Part shown: positions 17,745 through 27,200 of the stretch, piece by piece
Numbering within the stretch: position 1 is the stretch's first letter
Layout of the letters: every line of letters begins with the position of its first letter
Source of the DNA: CAVQCJ01 sp963711005
GTDB lineage: Bacteria > Actinomycetota > Actinomycetes > Prado026
DNA length: 64,000 nt
Assembly: GCA_963711005.1 (NCBI GenBank)
Contig: CAVQCJ010000006.1
Location: 496,001-560,000 of the forward strand
Reading direction: 5' to 3'
Program-made: the position numbers and the translations under genes
The notes under the pieces: model-generated
Database searches by the model: none
Told to the model about the DNA's origin: nothing
The model's input: only the letters and a program-made list of their open reading frames with translations

Positions 17745-17783
17745 GCGATGCCGGGCGGCTGTCCCGTGGCCGTCCGGCATCGC
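17745..17783. terminator. Hairpin 2, 15-bp stem, between convergent genes
   Basis: GCGATGCCGGGCGGC (17745-17759) pairs with GCCGTCCGGCATCGC (17769-17783) with a single G-U pair and a nine-base loop. On the plus strand it is followed by TATCTCT. This is the best terminator candidate for the DUF3099 transcript, and it may also act on moaA. Confidence 0.65.
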
Positions 17784-17807
17784 TATCTCTGGACCGAGGG
17801 CCTGCGG

Positions 17808-18794
17808 CTAACCGCCGATGGCCGACATCGGGCGCGCCGGCTGCAGGAACAGCGGGTCGTCGATCCCGTGACCGGGCCGCTTGGCCCACAGCGAGGCGCG
17901 CATCAGCTCCGCGAGCGCTGCGTCGTCGGCGCCCGAGCGCAGCGCCGCCCGCAGGTCGGTCTCCTCGCGGGCGAACAGGCAGTTGCGGACCTGGCCGTCG
18001 GCGGTCAGCCGCACCCGGTCGCAGGCACCGCAGAACGGACGGGTCACCGACCCGATGACCCCGACCCGGCCCGGTCCGCCGTCGACGACCCAGGTCTCGG
18101 CCGGCGCGCTGCCCCGGTACTCGTCGGGTTCCGGGTCGAGCACGAACTCGGCCTTGAGCAGCGCGAGGATCTCGTCGGCGGTCACCATCGCCGCCCGGTC
18201 CCAGCCGTGCTGGGCGTCCAGCGGCATCTGCTCGATGAACCGCATCTCGTAGCCGCGGTCCAGGCACCAGCGCAGCAGCGCCGGGGCCTCGTCGTCGTTG
18301 ATCCCGCGCATCAGCAGCGCGTTGACCTTGACCGGGGTGAGGCCGGCCGCAGCGGCGGCCGCCAGCCCGGCGACCACGTCGTCGAGCCGGTCCCGCTTGG
18401 TCAGCTCGACGAAGCGCGGCCGGTCGAGCGTGTCGAGGCTGACGTTGACCCGGTCCAGGCCGGCGTCGCGCAGCGGGCGGGCCAGCCGGGCCAGCCCGAT
18501 GCCGTTGGTGGTCAGGGAGATCCGGGGCCGCGACGGCAGCGCCGCGACCCGCTCGACGATGCCGACCAGGCCCTTGCGCAGCAGCGGCTCGCCGCCGGTG
18601 AAACGGACCTCGGTGACGCCGAGCCCGACGGCCACCGAGACCAGCCGGACGACCTCGTCGTCGGTCAGGAGCTCGGGCGACGGGAGCCAGTCCAGGCCCT
18701 CGGCCGGCATGCAGTACGTGCAGCGCAGGTTGCAGCGGTCGGTCAGCGAGACCCGGAGGTCGGTCGCGACCCGCCCGAACGTGTCGACGAGCAC
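17808..18794 (-). CDS. moaA: GTP 3',8-cyclase
   Basis: MoaA is a radical SAM enzyme that converts GTP to 3',8-cyclo-GTP, the first step of molybdenum cofactor synthesis. The N-terminal radical SAM cluster motif is LTDRCNLRCTYCMPAEGLDW (CxxxCxxC, about residues 17-28). VTEVRFTGGEPLLRKG binds SAM. The C-terminal cluster ligands are RPFCGACDRVRLTADGQVRN and CLFAREETDLRAALRSG, and the closing GG is the conserved C-terminal Gly-Gly. GTG 18794 is fixed by GGAGGT 5 nt upstream; the much longer open frame is not coding. No other mo-cofactor genes are in the window. Confidence 0.95.
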   Translation of the reverse strand: MLVDTFGRVATDLRVSLTDRCNLRCTYCMPAEGLDWLPSPELLTDDEVVRLVSVAVGLGVTEVRFTGGEPLLRKGLVGIVERVAALPSRPRISLTTNGIGLARLARPLRDAGLDRVNVSLDTLDRPRFVELTKRDRLDDVVAGLAAAAAAGLTPVKVNALLMRGINDDEAPALLRWCLDRGYEMRFIEQMPLDAQHGWDRAAMVTADEILALLKAEFVLDPEPDEYRGSAPAETWVVDGGPGRVGVIGSVTRPFCGACDRVRLTADGQVRNCLFAREETDLRAALRSGADDAALAELMRASLWAKRPGHGIDDPLFLQPARPMSAIGG

Positions 18795-18852
18795 CGCACC
18801 TCCAAGGCCGTCTTCTGCGCCTGCCCGCTCCTGCCCCGATCGTAGCCCGGGG

Positions 18853-18858
18853 TACCGT
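18853..18858 (+). promoter_or_regulatory. Putative -10 element (TACCGT), leaderless
   Basis: TACCGT ends 5 nt before GTG 18864 of the SURF1 gene. Confidence 0.35.
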
Positions 18859-18863
18859 CGGGT

Positions 18864-19659
18864 GTGCTCGGCTTGCTGCGGCAGCGCCGTTGGTTGGGGT
18901 TCACCCTGCTCGCGGTGTTCTTCGTGCTGCTGTTCGCCAGGCTCTCGGTCTGGCAGGTCAGCCGCCTGCACGAGCGCCAGCGGGCCAACCAGGTGGAGCG
19001 GGCACACCTGGCCGCGACCCCGATGAGCCATCAGGACCTGACCGCCCTCGCCGCGTCCGACCCGGCGTTCGCCACCACCCAGCAGTGGCGCTCGGTGTCC
19101 GTGACCGGTCAGTGGGACCCGGCCCACCAGATGCTCGTACGCAACCGGGGCAGCGACAGCGGCGACACCGGGTACGAGGTGGTCACCCCGCTGCTCCCCG
19201 ACAGCGGCGGCGCCGCCCTGCTCGTCGACCGGGGCTGGATCCCGACCGGCGCCACTTCGGCCGCCCCGGACTCCGTACCGGCCCCGCAGCCCGGGACGGT
19301 CACGGTGGTCGCCCGGCTGCATGCCGTCCGAACCCGGGCACTCCACCGACGGCCTCCCGGCCGGCCAGGTGACCTCGATCACGACCTCCGACCTCGCTCG
19401 CGGCGACGGGTACCCGGTGCTCGACGGCTACGGCTTGCTGGTCTCCGAGAAGCCGGCCCCGCAGACGGCGCCCGCGGTGCATGCGGCACCGGTGCTCGAC
19501 GACGGTCCGCACCTGTCCTACGCCGTGCAGTGGGTGCTGTTCGCCCTGGTCGCCGTCGGCGGATGGTGGACCTTCCTGCGGCGGGAGGCAGACGAGGCGG
19601 CCGGCACGGGCGACGCGGCCGACAGCCCGGACAAGACGCCCAGTCCGGCCGGCGGCTGA
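18864..19659 (+). CDS. SURF1 family cytochrome oxidase assembly protein (frameshifted)
   Basis: SURF1 helps assemble the heme-copper oxidase. The N-terminal part is in one frame: membrane segment WLGFTLLAVFFVLLFARLSV (about 10-29), then WRSVSVTGQWDPAHQMLVRN and ALLVDRGWIPTG. The C-terminal part is in the frame one base further on, from about 19321: VTSITTSDLARGDGYPVLDG and the second membrane segment LSYAVQWVLFALVAVGGWW. The switch lies at about 19316-19324 (net +1). Read as one protein the match to SURF1 is complete, so either the gene is newly broken or the sequence has one extra base. The heme a/o synthases of the same pathway are at 43573-45429. It is divergent from moaA. Confidence 0.85.
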
Positions 19660-19665
19660 CACCAT
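19660..19665 (+). promoter_or_regulatory. Putative -10 element (CACCAT), leaderless
   Basis: CACCAT ends 6 nt before ATG 19672. It overlaps the end of the SURF1 gene. Confidence 0.35.
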
Positions 19666-19671
19666 GCGGGC

Positions 19672-20427
19672 ATGGATCTCGGCCTGGACGGCTCTGTCTT
19701 CATCGTCAGCGGCGGCAGCCGAGGCCTCGGGCTCGCGGCCGCCGGGATGCTCGTGGCTGAAGGGGCCCGGGTGGTCGTCTCCGGGCGGGACGGGCACGCG
19801 GTCCTGGCCGCTTCGTCCCAGCTGCGGACCGACCGGGCGATCGGGATCTCGGCGGACAACGGCGACCCGGCCTCAGCCGAGCGGCTGGTCGCGGCGGCGG
19901 TAGCCCGCTTCGGGCGCCTGGACGGGGCCCTGATCAGCGTCGGTGGCCCGCCGCCCGGGCGGGTCGACCAGGTCGACGACGGCATGTGGCGGGCGGCGTT
20001 CGAGTCGGTCTTCCTCGGGTCGATCCGGCTGGCCCGAGCGGTGAGCAGCCAGCTGCCACCCCGGGGCGGTTCGATCGCGTTCGTGCTCTCGACGTCGGTC
20101 CGCGAGCCGCTGGCCGCGCTGGCCCTGTCCAACGGGCTGCGGCCTGGTCTGGCGATGGTCGCCAAGGAGCTCTCCGAGGAGCTCGGGCCGCGCAACATCC
20201 GGGTCAACGGCCTGCTCCCGGGGCGGATCGGGACCGAACGGCTGCAGTCGCTCGAGGCCGGGCGCAGCCAGGCGCAGGTAGACGCCACCCGCGCGGCCAT
20301 CCCCCTGGGGCGCGACGGCACACCGGACGAGTTCGGGAGAGTGGCGGCCTTCGTGCTGTCCCCCGCGGCGTCCTACCTGACCGGCGCGATGATCCCGGTC
20401 GACGGGGGCTCGACCCGGTCGCTGTAG
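19672..20427 (+). CDS. Atypical short-chain dehydrogenase/reductase without catalytic Tyr
   Basis: A 251-residue SDR. The cofactor site is intact: VFIVSGGSRGLGLAAAGMLV (GGxxGxG). The fold continues to the normal end SYLTGAMIPVDGGSTRSL. The usual active site is not: after VLSTSVREPLAAL the expected Tyr-x3-Lys is replaced by LSNGLRPG. A subgroup of SDRs with this LSN-x2-R pattern is annotated only as oxidoreductases, so the chemistry is uncertain or changed. It may be leaderless (CACCAT at 19660). The adjacent ABC exporter runs in the opposite direction. Confidence 0.82.
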   Translation: MDLGLDGSVFIVSGGSRGLGLAAAGMLVAEGARVVVSGRDGHAVLAASSQLRTDRAIGISADNGDPASAERLVAAAVARFGRLDGALISVGGPPPGRVDQVDDGMWRAAFESVFLGSIRLARAVSSQLPPRGGSIAFVLSTSVREPLAALALSNGLRPGLAMVAKELSEELGPRNIRVNGLLPGRIGTERLQSLEAGRSQAQVDATRAAIPLGRDGTPDEFGRVAAFVLSPAASYLTGAMIPVDGGSTRSL

Positions 20428-20451
20428 CTCCGGGCGGCCCGGCGGCGATCC

Positions 20452-22332
20452 TTAGAGGACGACCTCGCTGCTGCTCTGGCTCTCGAACTGGGTGCGGTAC
20501 AGGTCGGCATAGAGGCCCTCCGCGGCCAGCAGCTCGTGGTGGGTCCCGCGCTCGACCACCCGTCCGGCCTCGACCACGAGGATCTGGTCGGCGTCGCGCA
20601 CGGTGGACAGCCGGTGCGCGATCACCAGGGACGTCCGCCCGGTCAGCGCCGTCGCCAGCGCGCGTTGGACGGCGGCCTCCGACTCGGAGTCCAGGTGGGC
20701 GGTCGCCTCGTCCAGGACCACGATGCTCGGGGCCTTGAGCAGCAGCCGCGCGATCGCCAGCCGCTGCTTCTCGCCGCCGGAGAGCCGGTACCCGCGGTCG
20801 CCCACGACCGTGTCCAGCCCGTCGGGCAGGCCGGCGACCAGGTCGCCGATGTGCGCGGCGCGCACGGCCTCGTGCAGCTCTTCGTCCGTGGCGTCCGGCC
20901 GCGCGTACAGCAGGTTGGCCCTGATCGTGTCGTGGAACATGTGCGCGTCCTGGGTGACGACGCCGATCGCGTGGTGCAGCGAGGTCTGGGTGACGTCGCG
21001 GACGTCCCGGCCGCCCACCAGCACGGCGCCGGAGTTCACGTCGTAGAACCGGGACACCAGCGCGGTGATCGTGGTCTTGCCCGCACCGGACGGGCCGACC
21101 AGCGCGACCATCTGCCCGGCCCTCACGGTGAAGCCGACGCCGTCGAGGACCGTCTGCGACGGCGTGGAGTCGAGCACGGCCACCGACTCCAGCGACGCCA
21201 GCGACACCTCGTCGGCGGACGGGTAGCGGAACACGACGTCGCGGAACTCCACGGTGTCGGCACCCGGCGGGAGCTCGACGGCGTCCGGCCGGTCGTCGAC
21301 CATCGGCGGCAGGTCGAGCACCTCGAACACCCGCTCGAACGAGACCAGCGCCGTCATCACGTCGACCTGGACGTTGGACAGGGACGTGAGCGGGCCGTAC
21401 AGCTGCCGTAGCAGCGCGGCGAGAGCGACCAGCGTGCCGACCTGGATCGTGCCCTGGATCGCCAGCAGCCCGCCCAGCCCGTACACCAGGGCCGTGGCCA
21501 GCGACGCGACCAGGATGAGTGCCGAGAAGAACACCCGGCTGTACAGCGCGGCGGTGACGCCGATGTCGCGGACCCGTCCGGCCTTGCCGCGGAACTGCCC
21601 GGACTCGTCGTCCAGGCGACCGAAGATCTTGACCAGCAGCGCGCCCGAGACGTTGAAGCGCTCGGTCATGGTCTGGCTCATCGCGGCGTTCAGCTGCATG
21701 GACTCACGGGTGATCGCGGCGAGCCGCTTTCCCACCCACCGCGCCGGCAGGATGAACAGCGGCAGCAGAGCGAGGGCGACCAGCGTGATCTGCCACGACA
21801 GCAGCAGCATCGTGATCAGCACCAGGACCAGCGAGACGACGTTGGAGACCACCGACGACAGCGTCGAGGTGAACGCCTGCTGTGCACCGACGACGTCGCT
21901 GTTCAGGCGCGACACCAACGAGCCGGTCTGGGTCCGGGTGAAGAACGCGATCGGCATCCGCTGCACGTGGTCGAAGACACGGGTCCGCAGGTCGAAGATC
22001 AGCCCTTCGCCGATCCGGGCCGAGTAGAAGCGGCCGATCAACGTGATCACGGTGTCCGCCACGGCCACGGCGGCCAGTGCCACGGCCGTCCAGACGACCA
22101 CCGAGGTGTTGCCCTTGCCGACGCCGTCGTCGATGATCACCTTGAACAGCAACGGCGTCACCACCACGGTGAGCGCGTCGAGCACGACAGTCACCAGGAA
22201 CGCCGCGATCGACCTGCGGTAGGGGCGCGCGAAACCGACGATCCGGCGCGTCGTCCCGGGCTTGAGCCGCTTCTTCACGTCCTGGTTGCTGGTGAAGGAG
22301 CGGTAGTGCGCCCACGGGTTGGACATCGACAT
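20452..22332 (-). CDS. ABC transporter, fused membrane and ATPase domains
   Basis: A 626-residue half-transporter of the exporter class. Residues about 45-330 contain six membrane segments (SIAAFLVTVVLDALTVVVTP; VALAAVAVADTVITLIGRFY; VVSLVLVLITMLLLSW and others). The ATPase follows from about 360: Walker A VALVGPSGAGKTT, signature YRLSGGEKQRLAIARLL, Walker B PSIVVLDEATAHLDSESE, and H-loop VIAHRLSTV. A short insertion (DEVSLASLESVAVLDSTPSQ) lies between the first ATPase strands. It probably works as a homodimer that exports a lipid, drug or peptide; nothing here tells which. Two in-frame Met codons at the start (22332 and 22326) are equally possible. Confidence 0.9.
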   Translation of the reverse strand: MSMSNPWAHYRSFTSNQDVKKRLKPGTTRRIVGFARPYRRSIAAFLVTVVLDALTVVVTPLLFKVIIDDGVGKGNTSVVVWTAVALAAVAVADTVITLIGRFYSARIGEGLIFDLRTRVFDHVQRMPIAFFTRTQTGSLVSRLNSDVVGAQQAFTSTLSSVVSNVVSLVLVLITMLLLSWQITLVALALLPLFILPARWVGKRLAAITRESMQLNAAMSQTMTERFNVSGALLVKIFGRLDDESGQFRGKAGRVRDIGVTAALYSRVFFSALILVASLATALVYGLGGLLAIQGTIQVGTLVALAALLRQLYGPLTSLSNVQVDVMTALVSFERVFEVLDLPPMVDDRPDAVELPPGADTVEFRDVVFRYPSADEVSLASLESVAVLDSTPSQTVLDGVGFTVRAGQMVALVGPSGAGKTTITALVSRFYDVNSGAVLVGGRDVRDVTQTSLHHAIGVVTQDAHMFHDTIRANLLYARPDATDEELHEAVRAAHIGDLVAGLPDGLDTVVGDRGYRLSGGEKQRLAIARLLLKAPSIVVLDEATAHLDSESEAAVQRALATALTGRTSLVIAHRLSTVRDADQILVVEAGRVVERGTHHELLAAEGLYADLYRTQFESQSSSEVVL

Positions 22333-22416
22333 GCGGTCGGTGGCTCCGGTCCTGTACTGGTTCGTGCCCTGGCTCGTGCTCGGGTCTCGTCACTGGAGGT
22401 ACGCGCCCGGTGAACG

Positions 22417-23265
22417 TCAGCGACCAGTCTCGCTGTTCCCCCCGACATCCGCCGCCCCGGCATCCGCCGCCCCGCCGGCGGCCACGAGCCGGGCGGCCAT
22501 TGCGGCGAGCTCGGCCAGCCGTCCGGCCTGCTCGGCCCGCTCGGCGACCAGCTGGCCAGCGAGGTCCCGCCCGCCGGCGGCCCGCAGCAGCCGCTTGGTC
22601 GCCCGGACCGCACCCACCGGCGCCACCGAGAGGGCCGTCACCAGCTCGCGGGCGGCTGCGGGCAGCTCGTCGACCGCGACCGACCGCAGTGCGAGACCGC
22701 GCTGGACGGCCTCGGGCGCCTCCATCCACCGACCGGTCACGCACAGCTCCAACGCGGCGGCGTAGCCGAGGCACTCCGCCAGCGGTTGGGTTCCACCCAG
22801 GTCCGGCACGAGGCCGAGCGCAGGCTCCCGCATGCAGAAGCGCGCGTCGTCCGCGACCAGCCGCAGGTCGCACGCCAGCGCGAGCTGGAACCCCGCCCCG
22901 ACCGCGTGACCGCGGACCGCGGCCACCGACACGAAGCGATCGTCGCGCAACCAGGTGAAGGCACGCTGGAACTGAGCGATCGACGCATCCAGCTCGGCCG
23001 GCGGCAACGCGGCGAGGTCGGTCAGCGACGGCTCGCCGGCGATCCCGCCCGGCTCGAACATGCGCCGGTCCAGCCCGGCCGAGAACGACGGCCCCTCCGC
23101 GTCGACGAGGACGACGCGGACCTCTTCGGTGAGCGTGGCCGGGATCCGCGCCAGCGCGCGCCACAGCGCGGGGGTCTGGGCGTTGCGGCGGCCGGCGTCG
23201 GCCAGTGTCACGTGCGCGACCGCACCGTCGACCTCGACGCGCAGGCCGACGGGAGCCGCCTCCAC
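22417..23265 (-). CDS. Enoyl-CoA hydratase/isomerase family protein
   Basis: A 282-residue crotonase-fold enzyme. The CoA/oxyanion region is SFSAGLDRRMFEPGGIAGEP and VRGHAVGAGFQLALACDLRL. REPALGLVPDLGGTQPLAEC carries the position of the first catalytic Glu (REP), while the second is less clear, so hydratase versus isomerase or hydrolase activity is undecided. The C-terminal 30 residues (AAGGAADAGAADVGG) are low-complexity. The start codon lies two bases behind the stop of the small HTH gene, so the pair is one transcription unit with the HTH gene first. Confidence 0.85.
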   Translation of the reverse strand: MEAAPVGLRVEVDGAVAHVTLADAGRRNAQTPALWRALARIPATLTEEVRVVLVDAEGPSFSAGLDRRMFEPGGIAGEPSLTDLAALPPAELDASIAQFQRAFTWLRDDRFVSVAAVRGHAVGAGFQLALACDLRLVADDARFCMREPALGLVPDLGGTQPLAECLGYAAALELCVTGRWMEAPEAVQRGLALRSVAVDELPAAARELVTALSVAPVGAVRATKRLLRAAGGRDLAGQLVAERAEQAGRLAELAAMAARLVAAGGAADAGAADVGGNSETGR

Positions 23266-23267
23266 GG

Positions 23268-23477
23268 TTACTTCTTCTTGCCCCGCGTGGCGCCGCCACG
23301 ACCGCGCAGCGTCGCGCCGGACTCGTTGAGGATGCGGTGGACGAACCCGTACGAGCGTCCGGTCGACGAAGCGAGGGCCCGGATGCTGACTCCCGACTCG
23401 TACTTCTTCTTCAGGTCGGTGGCGAGCTTGTCGCGCTCGGCACCGGTGACCCGGCGCCCCTTGGTCAGATCTGCCAC
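23268..23477 (-). CDS. Small helix-turn-helix protein, 69 aa
   Basis: An actinobacterial HTH protein with the sequence VADLTKGRRVTGAERDKLAT and then KKKYESGVSIRALASSTGRS YGFVHRILNESG. The second half is the helix-turn-helix, in the style of sigma/resolvase-like recognition helices. The end RGRGGATRGKKK is basic and probably contacts DNA. Similar proteins are widely conserved in the phylum, and I do not know a proven function. GTG 23477 is preferred over the 84-aa frame starting at 23522 because GGAGGGACCTC directly precedes it and the conserved part begins there. Confidence 0.75.
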   Translation of the reverse strand: MADLTKGRRVTGAERDKLATDLKKKYESGVSIRALASSTGRSYGFVHRILNESGATLRGRGGATRGKKK

Positions 23478-23608
23478 GAGGTCCCTCCTTCGGTGCGGGC
23501 TCTCCTGGACATGATCACTCAACTCTGGTCGACCGGCTACTGCAAGAGGGGTGGCGATGGGAGCATTCGGTGGGTCTGAGCCCAGGCCCGACCCGCCGTG
23601 GAGGCGAA

Positions 23609-24160
23609 ATGTCGGATGCCCCGTACGTGCCGTCCAGCCGGCTCGAGAAGGTTGCGCCGTCGGCCGGGTCCTGGCTCACCTGGTGGGCCGCGGACGCGAT
23701 GATCGCCGCCGTCGTCTTCGTCGGGACGCTGCTGTGCGCGCTGGCCGTCCTCTCGGCCTGGGCGCTGCACCCCGGCCCGGGCAGCATCCAAGCGCGGCTG
23801 GATCCTTGGGCGGTCTGGCTGGGGGTCGGACTCGCATACCTCGGCGCCCTGCTCGCGCTGTCCCTGGGCAAGGACCACCGCAGCCTCGGGCAGACCCTGG
23901 CCGAGGTGAAGTCCGAGGACATGTCCGGCCGGCCCGCGCCGTGGGGCCGGCGCGCGCTGCGGGTCGCCGTGGTGCTCGCGGTCGTGCTCGGGCTGGCCAT
24001 GGTCCAGTGGCTGCTGGCCGTGGTGGGGGTTGCGGTGATGGTCGCCGTCGGGCTGCTGTCGCGGCAGCGGCGCGGGCCGCTGGCCTGGCTCGCCGGGCTG
24101 CGCGACTACCAGACCGACCTGGTCGAAGGGCGGCCGGAGAGCGCGTCTCCACCGCCGTGA
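23609..24160 (+). CDS. RDD-like small membrane protein
   Basis: A 183-residue protein with four probable membrane segments: WLTWWAADAMIAAVVFVGTL (about 20-39), VWLGVGLAYLGALLALSLG (about 70-88), LRVAVVLAVVLGLAMVQWL (about 117-135) and LAVVGVAVMVAVGLLS (about 136-151). The AADA segment at the start of the first helix, the middle helix pair and the end GPLAWLAGLRDYQTDLVEG agree with the RDD family, whose members are poorly understood and sometimes affect ion exchange. ATG 23609 follows GGAGGCGAA. Codon use is like its neighbours. Confidence 0.7.
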   Translation: MSDAPYVPSSRLEKVAPSAGSWLTWWAADAMIAAVVFVGTLLCALAVLSAWALHPGPGSIQARLDPWAVWLGVGLAYLGALLALSLGKDHRSLGQTLAEVKSEDMSGRPAPWGRRALRVAVVLAVVLGLAMVQWLLAVVGVAVMVAVGLLSRQRRGPLAWLAGLRDYQTDLVEGRPESASPPP

Positions 24161-24202
24161 AGACGTCCCGCTGACGCGCCCGCCCGCAGGGAGGACCTCG
24201 GG

Positions 24203-24208
24203 CAGGAT
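24203..24208 (+). promoter_or_regulatory. Putative -10 element (CAGGAT), leaderless
   Basis: CAGGAT ends 6 nt before ATG 24215. The GGAGG-like sequence further upstream is too distant to serve as the ribosome-binding site. Confidence 0.35.
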
Positions 24209-24214
24209 GGGCGC

Positions 24215-27200
24215 ATGCAGGTCCACGCTGCCGTCTGTCCCGTCCATGTCGGGCGGGCCGACGAGGTGCGCGTCCTCGCGGAGTCCGTCTCGGCGGTCCG
24301 TGCCGACGGGCACGGACGGCTGCTGTTCGTCGGCGGCGAGGCCGGGGTCGGCAAGAGCCGGCTGGCCGGCGAGGCGCTGCGGCTCGCCTCGGAGGCAGGT
24401 CTGGCCAGGCTCGAGGGGCACTGCTCCCCCGACGCGTCGGTGGCGTACGCCTGCTTCGTGCATGCGATCCGCCGGCGGACCCGCATGTTGGACCCGACCC
24501 AGCTCGGCCTGCTCTTCGACGGTCCGGCGACGTGGTCAGCGGCGTTGCTGCCCGAGGTCGCCGCCCAGGTCGGGCTGCCGTCCACCGAGCCGGCCGCCGA
24601 GGACCTGTTCGCCGCGGTCTGGCAGCTGCTGGCCCGGCTGGCCCACCCGCTCGGAGCCGTGCTGCTGATCGAGGACCTGCACTGGGCCGACGCCGACAGC
24701 CTGCGCCTGCTGCGGTACCTCGCGGGCGAGCTGGAGGATCTGCCTGTCTGGATGGTGTGCACGTACCGGACCGACGAGCTGCACCGCCGGCACCCGCTGG
24801 CCGAGCTGCTCGCCGACCTGGGCCGCGAGCGCCGCTACGACGAGGTGCTGCTGGCCCCGCTGGACCGCGAGCAGGTCCGCACCATGGTCAGCGCGATCTT
24901 CGACGGCACGGACGTGGGCGACGAGTTCAGCGACGCGATCCTCGCCCGAACCGGGGGCAACCCTTTCTTCGTCGAAGAGCTGGCCCGAGCGCTGGTCGAA
25001 CGCGGCGACGTGTACCGCTCCGGCGACGACTGGGAACGCCGGGAGCTCGCCGAGATCGAGATGCCGCTGAGCGTCCGCGAGACGCTGCTCGCCCGGGCCC
25101 GCGACATGAAGCCGGCAGCCGTCCAGATCCTGCAGATGGCCGCCGTCGCAGCCGACGACCTCGACCCGGCGCTGCTCGCCGAAGCCAGCGGGGCCGGCCA
25201 GGACACGGTGGACGACGTCGTGCGCGAGGCGCTGCTGCTGCAGCTGCTCGTCGAGCGTCGCGACGACCTGCGGTCCGGGTACTCGTTCCGGCACGCGCTG
25301 ACCCGTGAGGCGTTCGCCGACGAGCTGGTCGGTCCGGATCGGCGGCGGGTGCACCGCAAGCTGGCCGAGGCCCTCGTCCGCCTGCACCCGGACGACCTGG
25401 ACTCGGTGGCCGCGTCCGTGGCCGACCACTTCGCGGCCGCTGCGGACGACGAGGCCGCCTTCGACTTCGCGGTCCGGGCGGCCCGTCGGGCTGCAGAGGC
25501 GTTCGCGGCCGACGAGGCCGACCGGCGCTACGACCAGGCGCTCCGCCTCATGGGCGACAGTGACGTACGAAGGCTCGACCTGTTGCTCGAGGCCGCTCGC
25601 ACCAGTGAGGTCGAGGAGGTCACCCGGCTGCGCGGGGCGTTCGCCCAGGAGGCCCGCGACCTGGCTGTCGCGCAGGCCGACCCGGTGGCGCAGGCGAAGG
25701 CCCTCTGCGTGCTCGAGCAGGCGAGCTGGCTGGCGGGCGACAGCAGCAACTCTGTCGCGGCGCTGTCCGAGGCGCGCGACCTCGTGCGCGGGGTCGACGA
25801 CTACTGGGACGCGTGGGTCCTGCGCCGGCTCACCCGGGTGCTCGTGCTGCGGGACCGGCTGGAGGAGGCCGAGGCGCTGATGCCCGAGGCGCTCGAGCTC
25901 GCAGAGCGGTCCGGCAACCTGTCCGCGCTGTCCGGCCTGCACGGCACCCGGATGATGATGGAACCGTACGGGCCCGCGTTCTGGACGGCTCACGACGACT
26001 CGGTGGCGGCGGCGCGGGCCGGCCTGGACTTGCGGGCCGAGCTCAACGTCACGATCAACAGCGGGTACGTCGCGCTGTGGTGCGGCGACTTCGACGCGTC
26101 GGGCCGGTGGCTGCGGCGTGCCCTCGAGGTGGCCGACAGGATCGCCCCGAACGACCGGTACACGCAGGCCGGTTACGCCTGGTTGCTGTCGCTGATGGGC
26201 GACTACGACGAGGTCGACCGGATGGCCCGACCGCTCCGGACGCAGCGGATACCGACCCGGGTCGTGGCGCTGACGGCCAGGGCCGAGCGAGCCCAGCGGT
26301 CGGGCATCGCCGAGGCCGCGCCGATCGTCGACGAGCTCTGGGACCTGGCGATCGGCACCGCCGAGCCGCAACGCTCGGTGCCGGCGGCCTCGGCCCGCGC
26401 ACGCCAGCTGCTGCTCGACGACGGCATCGAAGCCGCGCTGCCGGTGTTCTGGGCGGTCCTGCGCGGCACCCTGAACTGGCGCAACCAGGGCAGCCACTGG
26501 CCGTTCGCCCCCGACCTGGCCGCGGCGCTGGCCGCCGAAGGACGAGTGGTCGAGCTCGCGGCGTGGGTGGCCGAGGTCGACGCCACCACGGCGGCGGACT
26601 CCAACGCCCACAACCTCGCGTCGGGGACGCTGTGCCGGGCCTACCTCGCCTCCGCGATGGGCGACGTCGAGCCGGCCCGGGTCGCGTTCGCGGAGGCGCT
26701 GGAGCGGTACCGCGCGATGCCGTGCCCGGCCCGTGTGGTCGAGGCCCTCATCGGTGTGGCCGACCTCGAGTCGCGCAGCGGCCGTCCCGACGCCGGGGCC
26801 GAAGCCGCCGCGGAGGCGCTCGAGCTCGCGCAGAGGATCGGCGCCGCACCGCTCGTCGCGCTGGCCGAACGGGCCCTCGAACGCGCCCAGTCCCGACCGG
26901 TCCTGGCGACCATCCTGTTCACCGACATCGTCGGGTCGACCGAGCTGGCGGTGTCGCTGGGGGACGTCGGTTGGGGCGACGTTCTCGAACGCCACAACTC
27001 GATCGTCCGCCGTGAGCTGGTCCGCTCCGGCGGCCGCGAGATCGACACCGCCGGCGACGGCTTCCTCGCCGCGTTCGACACCCCGGCCGCCGGGATCCGC
27101 TGCGCCCGGTCGATCTCCGCCTCGCTGCGCGACGCGGAGATCACGGTCCGGGCCGGGCTGCACACCGGCGAGTGCCGGGAGATCGGCGGAAAGCTGACCG

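Noticed and set aside
23478..23522. Longer 84-residue form of the small HTH protein
   Set aside because: A strong Shine-Dalgarno lies immediately before GTG 23477, and the conserved sequence starts there.
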